Position numbers and translations under genes: made by a program | Assembly: GCA_023703675.1 (NCBI GenBank) | Contig: CP097974.1 | Span: forward strand, 333,288 to 397,287 | Reading direction: 5' to 3' | Length of the DNA: 64,000 bases | Source: SAR86 cluster bacterium | GTDB lineage: Bacteria > Pseudomonadota > Gammaproteobacteria > Magnimaribacterales > AG-339-G14 | The notes under the pieces: generated by a model | Told to the model about the DNA's origin: nothing | Seen by the model: the letters and a program-made list of their open reading frames with translations, nothing else | The model's database searches: none | Part shown: in pieces, positions 41,987 to 50,166 of the stretch | Numbering within the stretch: the stretch's first letter is position 1 | Layout: each line of letters opens with the position of its first letter

Positions 41987-43231
41987 ATGATGTCGAAAGA
42001 TTTATCTTTTTTCATAGCCATTAGATTTCTAAGATCTCGAAAGCAAGGATTTCTTTCTTTTGTTACAGCATTAGCATTTTCATGTGTTGCACTTGGAGTT
42101 GCAGTCTTGATTATTGTGACCTCTGTAATGAATGGATTTGAAACAGAATTAAGAGAAAGAATCTTAAAAACTATTCCACATGCTTCAATTGAGGGTATTC
42201 AGCCAATAAAAGACTGGCAATCTATATATTCAGAATTAAAAAAAAATGAAGATATTATTGGCTTGGCTCCCTATATTGAAAGCCAATCTTTGCTATCGAA
42301 TAAAGGAGAAGTTTTTGGAACAAAAATCTTTGGGATTCTTCCAGAATACGAAACGTCGGTTTCAGTGGTCGAAGATTTCATGTTGCAGGGTTCTTTTGAT
42401 TCATTAAAAGAAAATTCTTTTAATATTGTTTTAGGTCTTTCTCAAAGTAGAAAACTAAATGTAGGCATTGGCGACGAAATAGCTTTAATGATTCCAGACG
42501 CTAACGCAACATTTGCGGGGTATTTCCCTAAGATTAAAACTTTTACCGTTTCAGGAATTTTCAGAGTTGGTTCTCCAGAGTTGGATCAAACTAATTCATT
42601 TATAAATCTAAGTGATGCAGCAAAATTAATGTCATTGGACCAGAAGGTCCATGGAATAAGATTAAAGTTTAATGATTTATTTAAAGCAACTTCACTATCT
42701 TGGATCGCATTAGGAGAGGCCGAAACGCAAACGAACGAATTATTAATTTCTAAAGATTGGACTAATACTTATGGATCACTTTTTGAAGCAATTATGCAGG
42801 AAAGAGTTCTAGTGGGACTTCTTCTTTTTTTAATAATAGTTGTTGCTGCCTTCAACATCATTTCTATGTTGGTAATGATGATAAATGATAAAAGATCACA
42901 ACTCGCTATTCTTAAAACAATTGGAATGTCGAATTATGAAATTCAAAAAATATTTGTTTATTTAGGTTCTATAATTTCTTTTATTGGTACATTCATTGGG
43001 TTGATTTTAGGGCTATTGCTTACCTATTTTCTTTCAACTGATTATATGGAAGCTTTAATGAGCTTTCTCATGAGAGATTCTTATTTTATAGATTATTTTC
43101 CTACAGATGTAAGGTGGTTCTGGGTATTTATGATTTTGTTAGCATCTTTGATAACCACAATTTCTGTTTGTTTGTATCCAGCTAGACTTGCATCAAAAAT
43201 TTATCCATCTCAGGTATTGAGAAATGAATAA
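41987..43231 (+). CDS. lolC: Lipoprotein-releasing ABC transporter permease (LolC/LolE type)
   Basis: Inner-membrane permease that extracts outer-membrane lipoproteins and hands them to LolA. It has an N-terminal helix (about 24-50) with VMNGFETELRERIL, a large periplasmic domain (about 50-270) and three C-terminal helices with the FtsX-like coupling loop NDKRSQLAILKTIGMS (about 302-317). Length 414 aa matches LolC/E. Only one permease gene is adjacent to lolD, so a homodimer (LolF-like) or a second permease elsewhere is implied. An ATG-ATG pair leaves the start at 41987 or 41990. Overlaps lolD by 8 bp. Confidence 0.92.
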   Translation: MMSKDLSFFIAIRFLRSRKQGFLSFVTALAFSCVALGVAVLIIVTSVMNGFETELRERILKTIPHASIEGIQPIKDWQSIYSELKKNEDIIGLAPYIESQSLLSNKGEVFGTKIFGILPEYETSVSVVEDFMLQGSFDSLKENSFNIVLGLSQSRKLNVGIGDEIALMIPDANATFAGYFPKIKTFTVSGIFRVGSPELDQTNSFINLSDAAKLMSLDQKVHGIRLKFNDLFKATSLSWIALGEAETQTNELLISKDWTNTYGSLFEAIMQERVLVGLLLFLIIVVAAFNIISMLVMMINDKRSQLAILKTIGMSNYEIQKIFVYLGSIISFIGTFIGLILGLLLTYFLSTDYMEALMSFLMRDSYFIDYFPTDVRWFWVFMILLASLITTISVCLYPARLASKIYPSQVLRNE

Positions 43232-43895
43232 AGTATTTGCTGTGGAGCAATTAAGTAAAACCTTTGATCCAGATACATCTCCAATACATGCAGTAAAAGA
43301 CGTAAGTCTTGAAATTTGTGAAAACGAAATAATCGTTTTAACCGGCAGATCTGGCTCAGGTAAATCAACATTGCTTCATCTTTTGGCTGGTTTGGAAAAA
43401 AAAACTTCTGGTTCTATATTCTTTAAAGAAAATGATTATGACAAACTAAAACCTTCTGAATTAACTGGTTTGAGGAGAACTGAAATGGGGTTTGTTTATC
43501 AATTTCATTATTTATTAAACGAACTTTCAGCTCAAGAAAATGTTTCTTTGCCTTTAAAATTAAATAACGTAAATCAAGACAAAGCAAACGCGGCCTCTAT
43601 TGAGATTTTGGATTCACTTGGTTTGGGGCATCGAATAGATCATAAACCTAGTGAATTATCGGGCGGAGAAAAACAAAGAGTTGCAATAGCAAGATCACTA
43701 GTTCATTCGCCAAGTTTAGTAATTTTAGATGAACCTACCGGAGATTTAGACACGCAAACATCACTAGAAGTCATAAACTCCCTTAAAAAATTTGTTAGTG
43801 ATAAAAAATCTTCTCTATTAATTGCAACTCATGATGACAATTTTCAAAAAATAGCCGACCGAAAATTAATGATGGATTCGGGCATAATAGAATAA
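43224..43895 (+). CDS. lolD: Lipoprotein-releasing ABC transporter ATPase LolD
   Basis: Cytoplasmic ATPase partner of the upstream permease. Walker A GRSGSGKSTLLH (about 40-51), Q-loop VYQFHYLLNELSAQENV (about 91-107), signature LSGGEKQRVAIARSL (about 143-157) and Walker B LVILDEPTGDLD (about 163-174) are all intact. 223 aa is normal. The next gene's ATG follows its stop with no gap. Confidence 0.95.
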   Translation: MNKVFAVEQLSKTFDPDTSPIHAVKDVSLEICENEIIVLTGRSGSGKSTLLHLLAGLEKKTSGSIFFKENDYDKLKPSELTGLRRTEMGFVYQFHYLLNELSAQENVSLPLKLNNVNQDKANAASIEILDSLGLGHRIDHKPSELSGGEKQRVAIARSLVHSPSLVILDEPTGDLDTQTSLEVINSLKKFVSDKKSSLLIATHDDNFQKIADRKLMMDSGIIE

Positions 43896-44498
43896 ATGAG
43901 CTATATAATTTTATCAGGTGGCGTAATAATTTGGCCTATTATTTTATTGTCAATAATTTCTTTAGCCATTGTTTTTGAAAAAACTTGGAATTTAGCTAGA
44001 GACATTATTTTGCCAAAGAATCTCAGAGAAAATTTAATATTTCAAATTTCTGAGAATGCTATTTCAGAAATAAAAATAAAAAAAATGTCAAACGACTCGG
44101 TCCTTGGAAATATTTTTGCAAGCTTACTGAATGAAAAGGTTAGAGATAAATCAAATTTGAGAATGAGAGCTGAGGAAGCTGGGAGGTTCGAGATAAACCG
44201 ACTAGAGCAATATTTATCTCTTCTTGGAACTATTGCTACTGTCTCACCTATTTTGGGTTTATTGGGAACAGTTGTTGGCATGATAAATATTTTTAGTAAT
44301 CTTTTGGAATCAAATATGGGATCTACTAGTCCATTGGCTGGAGGTATTGCTGAGGCACTTGTAACTACCGCAGCAGGTTTGATTGTTGCTATTCCCTCCT
44401 TGATCTTTTATAGACATTTCACTCGAATTATTGAAAATTATTCACTTGAGTTGGAAGAAGAGGCTAATAAATTTATTGATTACCTGATTAAAGAATGA
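43896..44498 (+). CDS. exbB: MotA/TolQ/ExbB-family proton channel
   Basis: Inner-membrane channel that couples the proton gradient to TonB or TolA. Three helices (about 6-25, 108-130, 148-170); the conserved loop and helix LGTIATVSPILGLLGTVVGMI (about 107-127) and the last helix GGIAEALVTTAAGLIVAIPSLIFY (split near 148-171) are clear. At 200 aa it is a short form without a signal peptide. The exbD-like gene overlaps by 4 bp. It could energise TonB receptors such as the one at 134-2137. Confidence 0.92.
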   Translation: MSYIILSGGVIIWPIILLSIISLAIVFEKTWNLARDIILPKNLRENLIFQISENAISEIKIKKMSNDSVLGNIFASLLNEKVRDKSNLRMRAEEAGRFEINRLEQYLSLLGTIATVSPILGLLGTVVGMINIFSNLLESNMGSTSPLAGGIAEALVTTAAGLIVAIPSLIFYRHFTRIIENYSLELEEEANKFIDYLIKE

Positions 44499-44905
44499 AA
44501 TTTTTAAGAAAGAAAAATTCAGAGATTTCTTTAGAAGTTACTCCATTGATAGATATAGTATTTTTGTTACTTATTTTTTTTATTTTAAATAGTCAATTTG
44601 AAAAGTTAACATCCTTGGAATTAAATCTTCCTAAGGTAAACAGTGAGCAACTTGATGAAATAAATGGTAAAAATCTTGTAATTGAAATCACTGCAATTGA
44701 GGAAATCATCCTCAACGGACAAAAACTTTCAGAAATAACTTTCAATTCTCTGAATAATTATATTAAAGAAAATTTTTCTCAATTTAGCTCGGCTGTGATT
44801 TCTGCAGATTCAAATACAAAATATAAATATTTGGTTACTATTATGGATGTTCTTAACAGAAACAACTTTGAAACAGTTGAAATAAACGCAACAGAACTCA
44901 GATAG
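44495..44905 (+). CDS. exbD: ExbD/TolR-family protein
   Basis: Single-helix partner of ExbB. The N-terminus has LEVTPLIDIVFLLLIFFILN (about 13-32), whose Asp (D20) is the proton-conducting residue. The periplasmic domain follows to 136 aa. It overlaps exbB by 4 bp and is 5 nt before the MsbA-LpxK gene. The order exbB-exbD-msbA/lpxK-kdsB is common in gammaproteobacteria. Confidence 0.92.
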   Translation: MKFLRKKNSEISLEVTPLIDIVFLLLIFFILNSQFEKLTSLELNLPKVNSEQLDEINGKNLVIEITAIEEIILNGQKLSEITFNSLNNYIKENFSQFSSAVISADSNTKYKYLVTIMDVLNRNNFETVEINATELR

Positions 44906-44910
44906 TATTA

Positions 44911-47685
44911 ATGGCTAAAAAAAAATCTAATTATTCCAGATTAATTGGTTATGTTTTACCTAGTTATGGTTTTTTTCTAATCAGTTTTATTGGATTTTTT
45001 ATTTTTGCTGGCTCCCAAGTAGCAATTGCCGAATGGTTTAGACAAATAGTTGATTTCGTTTCAAACCCAAAATCGGATCAATATTTATTTTTGCCTATTG
45101 CCTTGGTGGCGCTGGCACTTATTAGAGGAATTGGATTTTATTTAGGCTCTTATTTTATGGCATTTGTAGCCACAAAACTTGTTCATGATTTAAGATCAGA
45201 CTTATTTGTAACTTTAGTCAATTTGCCATCAAAATTTTTTGACTCAAATACTAGCGGTCATCTTTTATCTAGAATCACATTTAATGTCTCTCAAGTTAGT
45301 GAGGCAGGCACAGAAGCTATAAAAATTATTTTACGTGAAGGATTAATTGTAATCGGCTTACTCAGTTATTTAATTTATTTAAATTGGCAACTAACTTTGG
45401 TTTTAATTTTTACGAGTCCATTTATCGCAGGAATAGTATATTTGGCTGGAAGAAGACTAAGGAGAGTGAGCACTAGAATTCAAAACGCAATGGGCGATGT
45501 TACTCATTTAAGTTCAGAGTCTATTAGCGCCAATAAAGAAGTAAAGTTATTTGGGCGACAAGAATCAGAATTTAAAAAATTAGTCTCGGCCAGCGAACAT
45601 AATAGGATTCAGACTTTGAAACTTGAATCGACGAATGCGATTTCTTCTCCTTTGATTCAAGTTATTTTATCAATTGCTTTAGCAACTATTACTTGGTTCG
45701 CCATTGACGCTTCTGTTATAACCAATATGTCTTCCGGAACGTTTATTGCATTTTTTGGAGCTGCTGCAATGCTAGCAAAACCCATAAGACAATTGTCTAC
45801 AACTAACTCCATGATTCAAAGAGGTTTAGCAGCTGCCGAAGCAATATTCAGTCAAATAGATGAAAAAGACGAATTGGACGAGGGTAAGAATGAATTAAAA
45901 GACATAGATGGAGAAATTGAATTTAAAAATGTAAATTTTCAATACGATCAAGCGGACAAAAGTTCTCTTGAAGAAATAAATTTTTCTGTTTCAAAAGGAT
46001 CTACTTTAGCAATTGTAGGATCATCCGGAGCGGGCAAATCAACACTTGTTAACTTGATACCAAGATTTTACGAAGTGACCAACGGAGAAGTCCGAATTGA
46101 TGGAAAGAATGTAAAAGATTTTAGTCTTAAATCTTTGCGTTCTGAAATTTCTTTTGTCAGTCAAAATACAGTTTTATTTAATGATTCCATTTATAACAAT
46201 ATAAGTTTTGCTGATCCTGAAGCCAATAGAGATAAAGTTATAGAGGCCGCTAAAAAAGCACATGCAAATGAATTTATTGAGCGTTTACCACAAGGTTACG
46301 ATACAAAAATAGGAGATGATGGAACCTTATTATCGGGTGGGCAAAAACAAAGAATAGCTATAGCCAGAGCTTTGCTAAAAAATTGTTCTATTTTAATTCT
46401 AGATGAAGCTACTTCAGCTCTTGATTCTGAATCAGAGAAATTAGTTCAGGCGGCAGTAGATAACTTAAAACAAGGAAAAACGACAATTGTTATTGCTCAT
46501 AGATTGTCCACTGTGGAAAGTGCAGATGAAATTTTGGTGCTTGGACAAGGGAAAATACTTGAGAGAGGTTCACACGAATACTTAATTGAAAAAAAAGGCG
46601 AATACTTTGAACTATATAAAAATCAATTTGTTGATAAAGAGCCCTTAAAGGAAATTCAAAAACCTTTATTCATTCCTAAGTTAAAGATAGATGAATCTTC
46701 ACATGCCAATTTTATTGAAACAGCTTGGTATAAAAATAAATTGTGGATTAAATTATTTTATCCTTTGTCAGTCATTTTTAATTTAATAAGTGGTTATAGA
46801 AGAAAGCAGTTATCAAAATCCTCTTGGAAACCAAAAATTAAGACTATTGTTGTCGGCAACATTACGGTTGGCGGTAATGGTAAAACACCTTTTGTAATCT
46901 GGCTAGCAAACTTGTTAAAAAAGAATGGTTATAAACCAGGAATTGTTTCAAGAGGGTATAAAAGTGCCTCAAAAAACTTCCCTTTAGAAATAGATTCTGA
47001 AACAGATGTTTATAGCTCGGGAGATGAGCCAAAAATTATTTTTAATTCAACTAAATGTCCTGTCGTAATAGGACCTAATAGAGTCAAATCTTCAAAATAT
47101 TTATTAAATAAACATGAATGTGACGTATTAATAACTGACGACGGCCTTCAGCACTATTCTTTAGGAAGGGATGTAGAGATTGCTATGGTCGATGGAATAA
47201 AAAAGTTTGGGAATAAATTGACTCTTCCCTCAGGACCATTGAGAGAGCCAATCAATAGACTTGAAGAAGTTGATTTTGTTGTAAACACGAATTCTTTTTT
47301 AAAAAAAGAAGATGAAAGAAAAAATAATGAATTTTTAATGACTTATAAACCTATTTCGTGGATAAACATTAATTCAAAAAAACAAATTGAGATTCATGAA
47401 TGGCCTTATCAAAAGATAGTTCATGCGGTGGCTGGTATATCGAACCCAGGCAATTTTTTTTCATCGTTAAGAAGCTTAGGGTTTGAGGTAGTCGAACATA
47501 TTTTTCCTGATCATTACAATTTTTCAAAAAATGATTTTGAAAATCTTTTAGACTTGCCGGTCATAATGACAGAAAAAGACGCAGTAAAATGTGAGTTCTT
47601 GGATGACAACTTTTGGTATTTAAAAATCGAAGCTCAAATTTCTGAGGGTATGGAACAAAAAATTATTGAGCAAATAAAATCTTGA
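44911..47685 (+). CDS. msbA-lpxK: MsbA-LpxK fusion: lipid A flippase joined to lipid A 4'-kinase
   Basis: One 924-aa chain carries two complete enzymes. Residues 1 to about 585 are MsbA, the ABC exporter that flips lipid A: six helices to about 300, Walker A GSSGAGKST (about 370), signature LSGGQKQRIAIARAL (about 475), Walker B ILILDEATSALD (about 495) and an H-loop IAHRLST. After a linker of about 30 residues, about 610-924 is LpxK, which phosphorylates the 4' position of the disaccharide: membrane-anchor start AWYKNKLWIKLFYPLS, Walker A GNITVGGNGKTPF (about 648-660), VSRGY, TDDGLQHYSLGRDVEI and VMTEKDAVKC. No stop, frameshift or ribosome site splits the two. kdsB overlaps the stop. Confidence 0.95.
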   Translation: MAKKKSNYSRLIGYVLPSYGFFLISFIGFFIFAGSQVAIAEWFRQIVDFVSNPKSDQYLFLPIALVALALIRGIGFYLGSYFMAFVATKLVHDLRSDLFVTLVNLPSKFFDSNTSGHLLSRITFNVSQVSEAGTEAIKIILREGLIVIGLLSYLIYLNWQLTLVLIFTSPFIAGIVYLAGRRLRRVSTRIQNAMGDVTHLSSESISANKEVKLFGRQESEFKKLVSASEHNRIQTLKLESTNAISSPLIQVILSIALATITWFAIDASVITNMSSGTFIAFFGAAAMLAKPIRQLSTTNSMIQRGLAAAEAIFSQIDEKDELDEGKNELKDIDGEIEFKNVNFQYDQADKSSLEEINFSVSKGSTLAIVGSSGAGKSTLVNLIPRFYEVTNGEVRIDGKNVKDFSLKSLRSEISFVSQNTVLFNDSIYNNISFADPEANRDKVIEAAKKAHANEFIERLPQGYDTKIGDDGTLLSGGQKQRIAIARALLKNCSILILDEATSALDSESEKLVQAAVDNLKQGKTTIVIAHRLSTVESADEILVLGQGKILERGSHEYLIEKKGEYFELYKNQFVDKEPLKEIQKPLFIPKLKIDESSHANFIETAWYKNKLWIKLFYPLSVIFNLISGYRRKQLSKSSWKPKIKTIVVGNITVGGNGKTPFVIWLANLLKKNGYKPGIVSRGYKSASKNFPLEIDSETDVYSSGDEPKIIFNSTKCPVVIGPNRVKSSKYLLNKHECDVLITDDGLQHYSLGRDVEIAMVDGIKKFGNKLTLPSGPLREPINRLEEVDFVVNTNSFLKKEDERKNNEFLMTYKPISWININSKKQIEIHEWPYQKIVHAVAGISNPGNFFSSLRSLGFEVVEHIFPDHYNFSKNDFENLLDLPVIMTEKDAVKCEFLDDNFWYLKIEAQISEGMEQKIIEQIKS

Positions 47686-48401
47686 AGAAGGTTATTTTAA
47701 TTCCCTCTAGACTTCAATCTGAGAGACTACCTGAGAAACCTCTTAAATTGATTGGAGACAAAACCATGATTAGACTGGTTTATGAAGCTGCTAAAAAGTC
47801 CAAAGCTGACAATGTTGTCGTTGCGACAGATGCTGAGAAAATATACGAAGAAGTAAAAAATTTTGGTGGCACAGCTTTGATGACAAAGTCAGACCATAGC
47901 AACGGAACTGAAAGAATTTTTGAGGCTTCCGAAATCCTTGGTTTGAAAGATGAAGATTTCGTGGTGAACCTGCAAGGTGACGAACCTTTCACTGATCCAA
48001 TCGACTTAAATAAGATATTTTCCGCATTGGAGAACAGTGAGTGTGAAATAGTTTCGTTATTTACAGATTTTAAAAAAGAATCTGATCTTGACGATTTGAG
48101 TAAAGTGAAGGTTGAATTAAATGGCTATAGGGCAAAACTATTTTATAGAGCTTTTGATGATAGATCGGTTAATCCTTATCTTCATCTTGGAGTCTATGGA
48201 TTTAGATATGAAGCGTTGAAAAAGTTTGTAGCTTTGCCCAAGACCGAAAATGAAGTGAATTTAAAATTAGAACAGTTGAGGGCTTTAGACAACAATATAC
48301 AGATACACATGGTTAAATCAGAAGCTAAAATCCATCTAGGTATAGATACTGCTAAAGATTTAGAACAAGCAAACAAACTAATAGTAAATGATTTCGAATA
48401 A
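47682..48401 (+). CDS. kdsB: 3-deoxy-manno-octulosonate cytidylyltransferase
   Basis: Activates Kdo with CTP for lipopolysaccharide core synthesis. The N-terminal nucleotide motif IPSRLQSERLPEKPL (about 6-20), VVATD (about 47), GTALMTKSDHSNGTERIFEA and VNLQGDEPF (about 95-103, Mg-binding Asp) are clear. 239 aa matches. The start is TTG in a TTGA overlap with the MsbA-LpxK stop, indicating translational coupling. The murB ATG lies 14 bp inside its end. Confidence 0.95.
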   Translation: MKKVILIPSRLQSERLPEKPLKLIGDKTMIRLVYEAAKKSKADNVVVATDAEKIYEEVKNFGGTALMTKSDHSNGTERIFEASEILGLKDEDFVVNLQGDEPFTDPIDLNKIFSALENSECEIVSLFTDFKKESDLDDLSKVKVELNGYRAKLFYRAFDDRSVNPYLHLGVYGFRYEALKKFVALPKTENEVNLKLEQLRALDNNIQIHMVKSEAKIHLGIDTAKDLEQANKLIVNDFE

Positions 48402-49362
48402 AAATTTAAAAGATCTAAATTCTTTGAAACTTGAATATTCATGTGAGAATTATTTTGAGTTAAACAACCATCAAGATTTATTTGAATTATCAAGAGAGAT
48501 TAGAAACTCAAGCACCAGATTTTGGATACTAGGCGAGGGAACAAATGTGATTATTTTAAAAAACTTAGAAGGTTTAGTGATAAAAAATAATCTATTGGGA
48601 ATTTCTTACCAAGATAATTTTGTTAATTGTGCCTCTGGAGAAAATTGGGATAATTTAGTAAAGAGATGTTTAGATCAAAAGTTGTATGGATTTGAAAATC
48701 TTTCTGGCATTCCTGGTAGCGTTGGAGCTGGGCCCATTCAAAATATTGGAGCCTACGGGGTAGAGATTTCAAGTTTTATAGAGTATGTGGAAGCGTTCAA
48801 CTTGATGACGGGAAACTTTGAAGTATTTGATGTGAATGATTGTAAATTTTCTTATAGAAACAGTATTTTTAAAGATTTGCCTAATCATTTAATTACAAAC
48901 ATTAGATTTTCGCTTAGTAAAAATTTTCAACCAAATTTATCTTATGAATCAATTCCTAAAAACTTAGAGATAAGTTCTGCTGAGGAGTTAAGAGATGTAA
49001 TTCTAAGTATTCGAAACGAACGACTAGTTAATCCTAATCAAGATCCAAATGTGGGTAGTTTTTTCAAAAATCCAGTAGTTTCTGAGTCTAAACTAAAAAA
49101 ATTAAAGAATAGTTTTCCAGAAATTAAATTTTACGATGTCGAGCAAGATCTTTATAAGATTTCAGCTGCTTGGTTAATTGAAAATATAGGTATGAAAGGA
49201 AAACAAAATAAAAGTTGTGGGGTATCTAAAAAGCATTCCTTGGTGCTAGTAAATTTTTCTAATAAATCAGAAAGTATTGTCAATTTATCTAATAAAATAA
49301 AATCTATGATCAAAAGTAGATTTGACTTAGAACTTGAAATTGAACCAACCTTTATTCATTAA
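48388..49362 (+). CDS. murB: UDP-N-acetylenolpyruvoylglucosamine reductase
   Basis: FAD enzyme making UDP-MurNAc for peptidoglycan. FAD-binding pieces LGEGTNVIIL (about 48-57) and GIPGSVGAGPIQNIGAYGVE (about 108-127) are clear, SYRNSIFK (about 152) has the catalytic Arg region, and GSFFKNPVVS (about 217) holds the proton-donor Ser. The last Glu is in ELEIEPTFIH at the C-terminus. 324 aa, type I. It ends 2 nt before the DUF1285 gene. Confidence 0.95.
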   Translation: MISNKNLKDLNSLKLEYSCENYFELNNHQDLFELSREIRNSSTRFWILGEGTNVIILKNLEGLVIKNNLLGISYQDNFVNCASGENWDNLVKRCLDQKLYGFENLSGIPGSVGAGPIQNIGAYGVEISSFIEYVEAFNLMTGNFEVFDVNDCKFSYRNSIFKDLPNHLITNIRFSLSKNFQPNLSYESIPKNLEISSAEELRDVILSIRNERLVNPNQDPNVGSFFKNPVVSESKLKKLKNSFPEIKFYDVEQDLYKISAAWLIENIGMKGKQNKSCGVSKKHSLVLVNFSNKSESIVNLSNKIKSMIKSRFDLELEIEPTFIH

Positions 49363-49364
49363 TT

Positions 49365-49922
49365 ATGGTGTCAACAGTTAGTCTTTTTCAAAGTATTTTA
49401 GAAGCCCAAGAGAAAAACGGAGGGCTTCCGCCAGTAGAAAAGTGGAACCCTCCACTTTGTGAAAATGTAAACATGCGGATATCTCGTGACGGCAAATGGT
49501 ATTTCATGAACTCGATAATTTCTAGAGAGAAAATGGTTAATCTATTCAGTACGGTCATAAGATTTGATGATGATGGGTTTTATTATTTAGTAACACCTCA
49601 TGAAAAGATTAAATTAGTTGTAGAAGATAAACCCTTTGTAGTAACAACTTACAATAAAGAAATTGTAGACGGTCAAGAGACTTTTCTTTTCAAAACGAAT
49701 GTTGGTGACATAGTTCCGTTGAATTCAAGCCACCCTTTAAGAATAGAAATTTCTGAATCCGATGAGCCCTCTCCTTATTTATTGGTCAGAAAGAACTTAG
49801 AAGCACTATTGACTAGAAACGTTTTTTATCAGTTAGTAGAGGAAGCAAATTCAGACGAAATAAATAGAGAACTTTTCATTACAAGTTCAAAAGAGAGATT
49901 TAGTCTTGGAAGTTTCGAATAA
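49365..49922 (+). CDS. DUF1285-family protein
   Basis: A 185-aa cytoplasmic protein of the DUF1285 family, recognised by PPVEKWNPPLCENVNMRISRDGKWYFMNSIISRE (split over residues 22-55). The function is unknown. It is the last gene of the envelope operon, 2 nt after murB. Its 3' 70 codons lie in a 228-bp unit that is repeated perfectly straight after it. The C-terminus seems complete because the protein has the full family length. Confidence 0.85.
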   Translation: MVSTVSLFQSILEAQEKNGGLPPVEKWNPPLCENVNMRISRDGKWYFMNSIISREKMVNLFSTVIRFDDDGFYYLVTPHEKIKLVVEDKPFVVTTYNKEIVDGQETFLFKTNVGDIVPLNSSHPLRIEISESDEPSPYLLVRKNLEALLTRNVFYQLVEEANSDEINRELFITSSKERFSLGSFE

Positions 49923-50166
49923 AGAAACTAAATTTATTTAGTTCCGTTGAATTCAAGCCACCCTTTAAGAATAGAAATTTCTGAATCCGATGAGCCCTCT
50001 CCTTATTTATTGGTCAGAAAGAACTTAGAAGCACTATTGACTAGAAACGTTTTTTATCAGTTAGTAGAGGAAGCAAATTCAGACGAAATAAATAGAGAAC
50101 TTTTCATTACAAGTTCAAAAGAGAGATTTAGTCTTGGAAGTTTCGAATAAAGAAACTAAATTTATT
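49711..50166. repeat. Perfect 228-bp tandem duplication
   Basis: Copy 1 (49711-49938) and copy 2 (49939-50166) are identical base for base as far as I can read them. The unit covers the last 70 codons of the DUF1285 gene, its stop and 16 nt after it. The only shared bases at the joints are TA. The unit length is 76 codons exactly. It could be a very recent duplication or an unmerged contig overlap. Confidence 0.95.
49947..50150 (+). pseudogene. Duplicated 3' fragment of the DUF1285 gene
   Basis: Copy 2 of the repeat keeps an open frame identical to the C-terminal 67 residues of the DUF1285 protein (from [11 protein letters not shown] to SLGSFE). It lacks the N-terminal two thirds, a credible start and a ribosome site. 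It is a by-product of the duplication, not a separate gene. Confidence 0.85.

Noticed and set aside
49947-50150. Separate 67-codon gene after DUF1285
   Set aside because: It is an exact copy of the gene's C-terminal end created by the tandem duplication, without start signals of its own.
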